From: Candidatus Rokuibacteriota bacterium
Lineage (GTDB): Bacteria > JAUVQV01
Direction: 5' to 3'
Assembly (NCBI GenBank): GCA_030597995.1
Contig: JAUVQV010000082.1
Span: forward strand, 1-5,536
Length of the DNA stretch: 5,536 nt
Positions within the stretch are counted from its first letter, which is position 1, and each line of letters starts with the position of its first letter. The notes beneath the pieces were generated by a model. It ran no database searches. It was not told the origin of the DNA and saw only the letters and a list, made by a program, of their open reading frames with translations. Made by a program: the position numbers and the translations under genes. Shown here piece by piece: positions 5,193-5,536 of this stretch.

Positions 5193-5536
5193 TTTCTCCC
5201 CTTTTCGACTTCGCCGACCATGGGAACGAAAGAAACATCGATCAGGTGGCGGACCTCATATTTCTGACCTTTTTTCTCAATGATCGTCAGGTTCTGGAAA
5301 TACCAGGTGCTGCCCAGGGGAAGGATCAGACGTCCCCCATCCCGGAGCTGTGTTTTCAAGGATGGCGGAATATGGTTTGCGGCCGCGGTGACCAGAATGC
5401 CGTCAAAGGGGGCGGCTTCCGGCCAGCCGAAGTACCCATCGCCGGTGCGTACACTCACGTTCCGGTAACCCAATTCCTGAAGGCGGGACCTGGCGCTCCG
5501 GGCAAGTCCGGGACGAATCTCCATCGTGTAGACCTC
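5189..5536 (-). CDS. pcm: Protein-L-isoaspartate O-methyltransferase, C-terminal part (5' end outside window)
   Basis: The visible 115 residues are the C-terminal half of an SAM-dependent enzyme that methylates L-isoaspartyl residues in damaged proteins and so starts their repair. The frame stays open to the window edge and reads EVYT before the first internal Met. EVYTMEIRPGLARSARSRL matches the family's VYT-x-E-x-x-P motif, so that Met is not the start. Further signatures are the motif GDGYFGWPEAAPFDGILVTAA, then LKTQLRDGGRLILPLG, and the C-terminal VSFVPMVGE. The family is usually a little over 200 residues, so roughly 95 residues, including the glycine-rich SAM motif I, lie beyond position 5536. 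It is the upstream partner of the exported serine protease, which it overlaps by four bases. I saw no signal peptide because that end is missing. Confidence 0.92.
   Translation of the reverse strand, partial: EVYTMEIRPGLARSARSRLQELGYRNVSVRTGDGYFGWPEAAPFDGILVTAAANHIPPSLKTQLRDGGRLILPLGSTWYFQNLTIIEKKGQKYEVRHLIDVSFVPMVGEVEKGRK

Noticed and set aside
5189..5524. Complete short methyltransferase starting at ATG 5524
   Set aside because: The frame continues to the window edge, and the residues before this Met (EVYT) fit the conserved family motif. The ATG is internal and the gene is truncated by the window.

Overview
The window reads as a compact bacterial chromosome segment that is GC-rich in its genes. 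It has tight gene spacing, GTG starts, four-base GTGA overlaps, and two kinds of dispersed non-coding repeat. Repeats built on TGTCATTCCG...CGGAATGACA are, from memory, common in Desulfobacterota, Nitrospirota, Chloroflexota and similar environmental lineages. That is only a hint about the host; no gene here fixes the taxonomy.

Layout: (1) 2-1623, minus strand: a membrane-anchored TPR protein followed by a translationally coupled NAD-dependent UDP-sugar epimerase, plausibly part of a surface-polysaccharide locus. (2) 1624-1929: a divergent intergenic region holding a nested inverted-repeat element, with an extended -10 box placed so that the plus-strand gene may be leaderless. (3) 1930-3027, plus strand: a TIM-barrel amidohydrolase and a small DUF2007 protein. 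(4) 3022-4489: two direct copies of a 164-bp structured repeat. Between them lies a minus-strand gene for a C39/papain-like cysteine peptidase with its own promoter and an AT-rich upstream island. (5) 4494-5536, minus strand: the 3' part of a protein-L-isoaspartate methyltransferase gene (5' end beyond the window), overlapped by a gene for a secreted trypsin-like serine protease.

Functionally, the left operon fits nucleotide-sugar supply. The right operon pairs a repair enzyme for damaged proteins with an exported protease. The most unusual element is the repeat-bounded C39 cassette. Each repeat copy begins 3-4 bp after the stop codon of a minus-strand protease gene, and copy 1 also supplies the stop codon of the convergent DUF2007 gene. 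Whether these repeats are 3'-end RNA elements, non-autonomous mobile elements or recombination sites cannot be settled from this window. No tRNA, rRNA, CRISPR array, transposase or integrase was seen.
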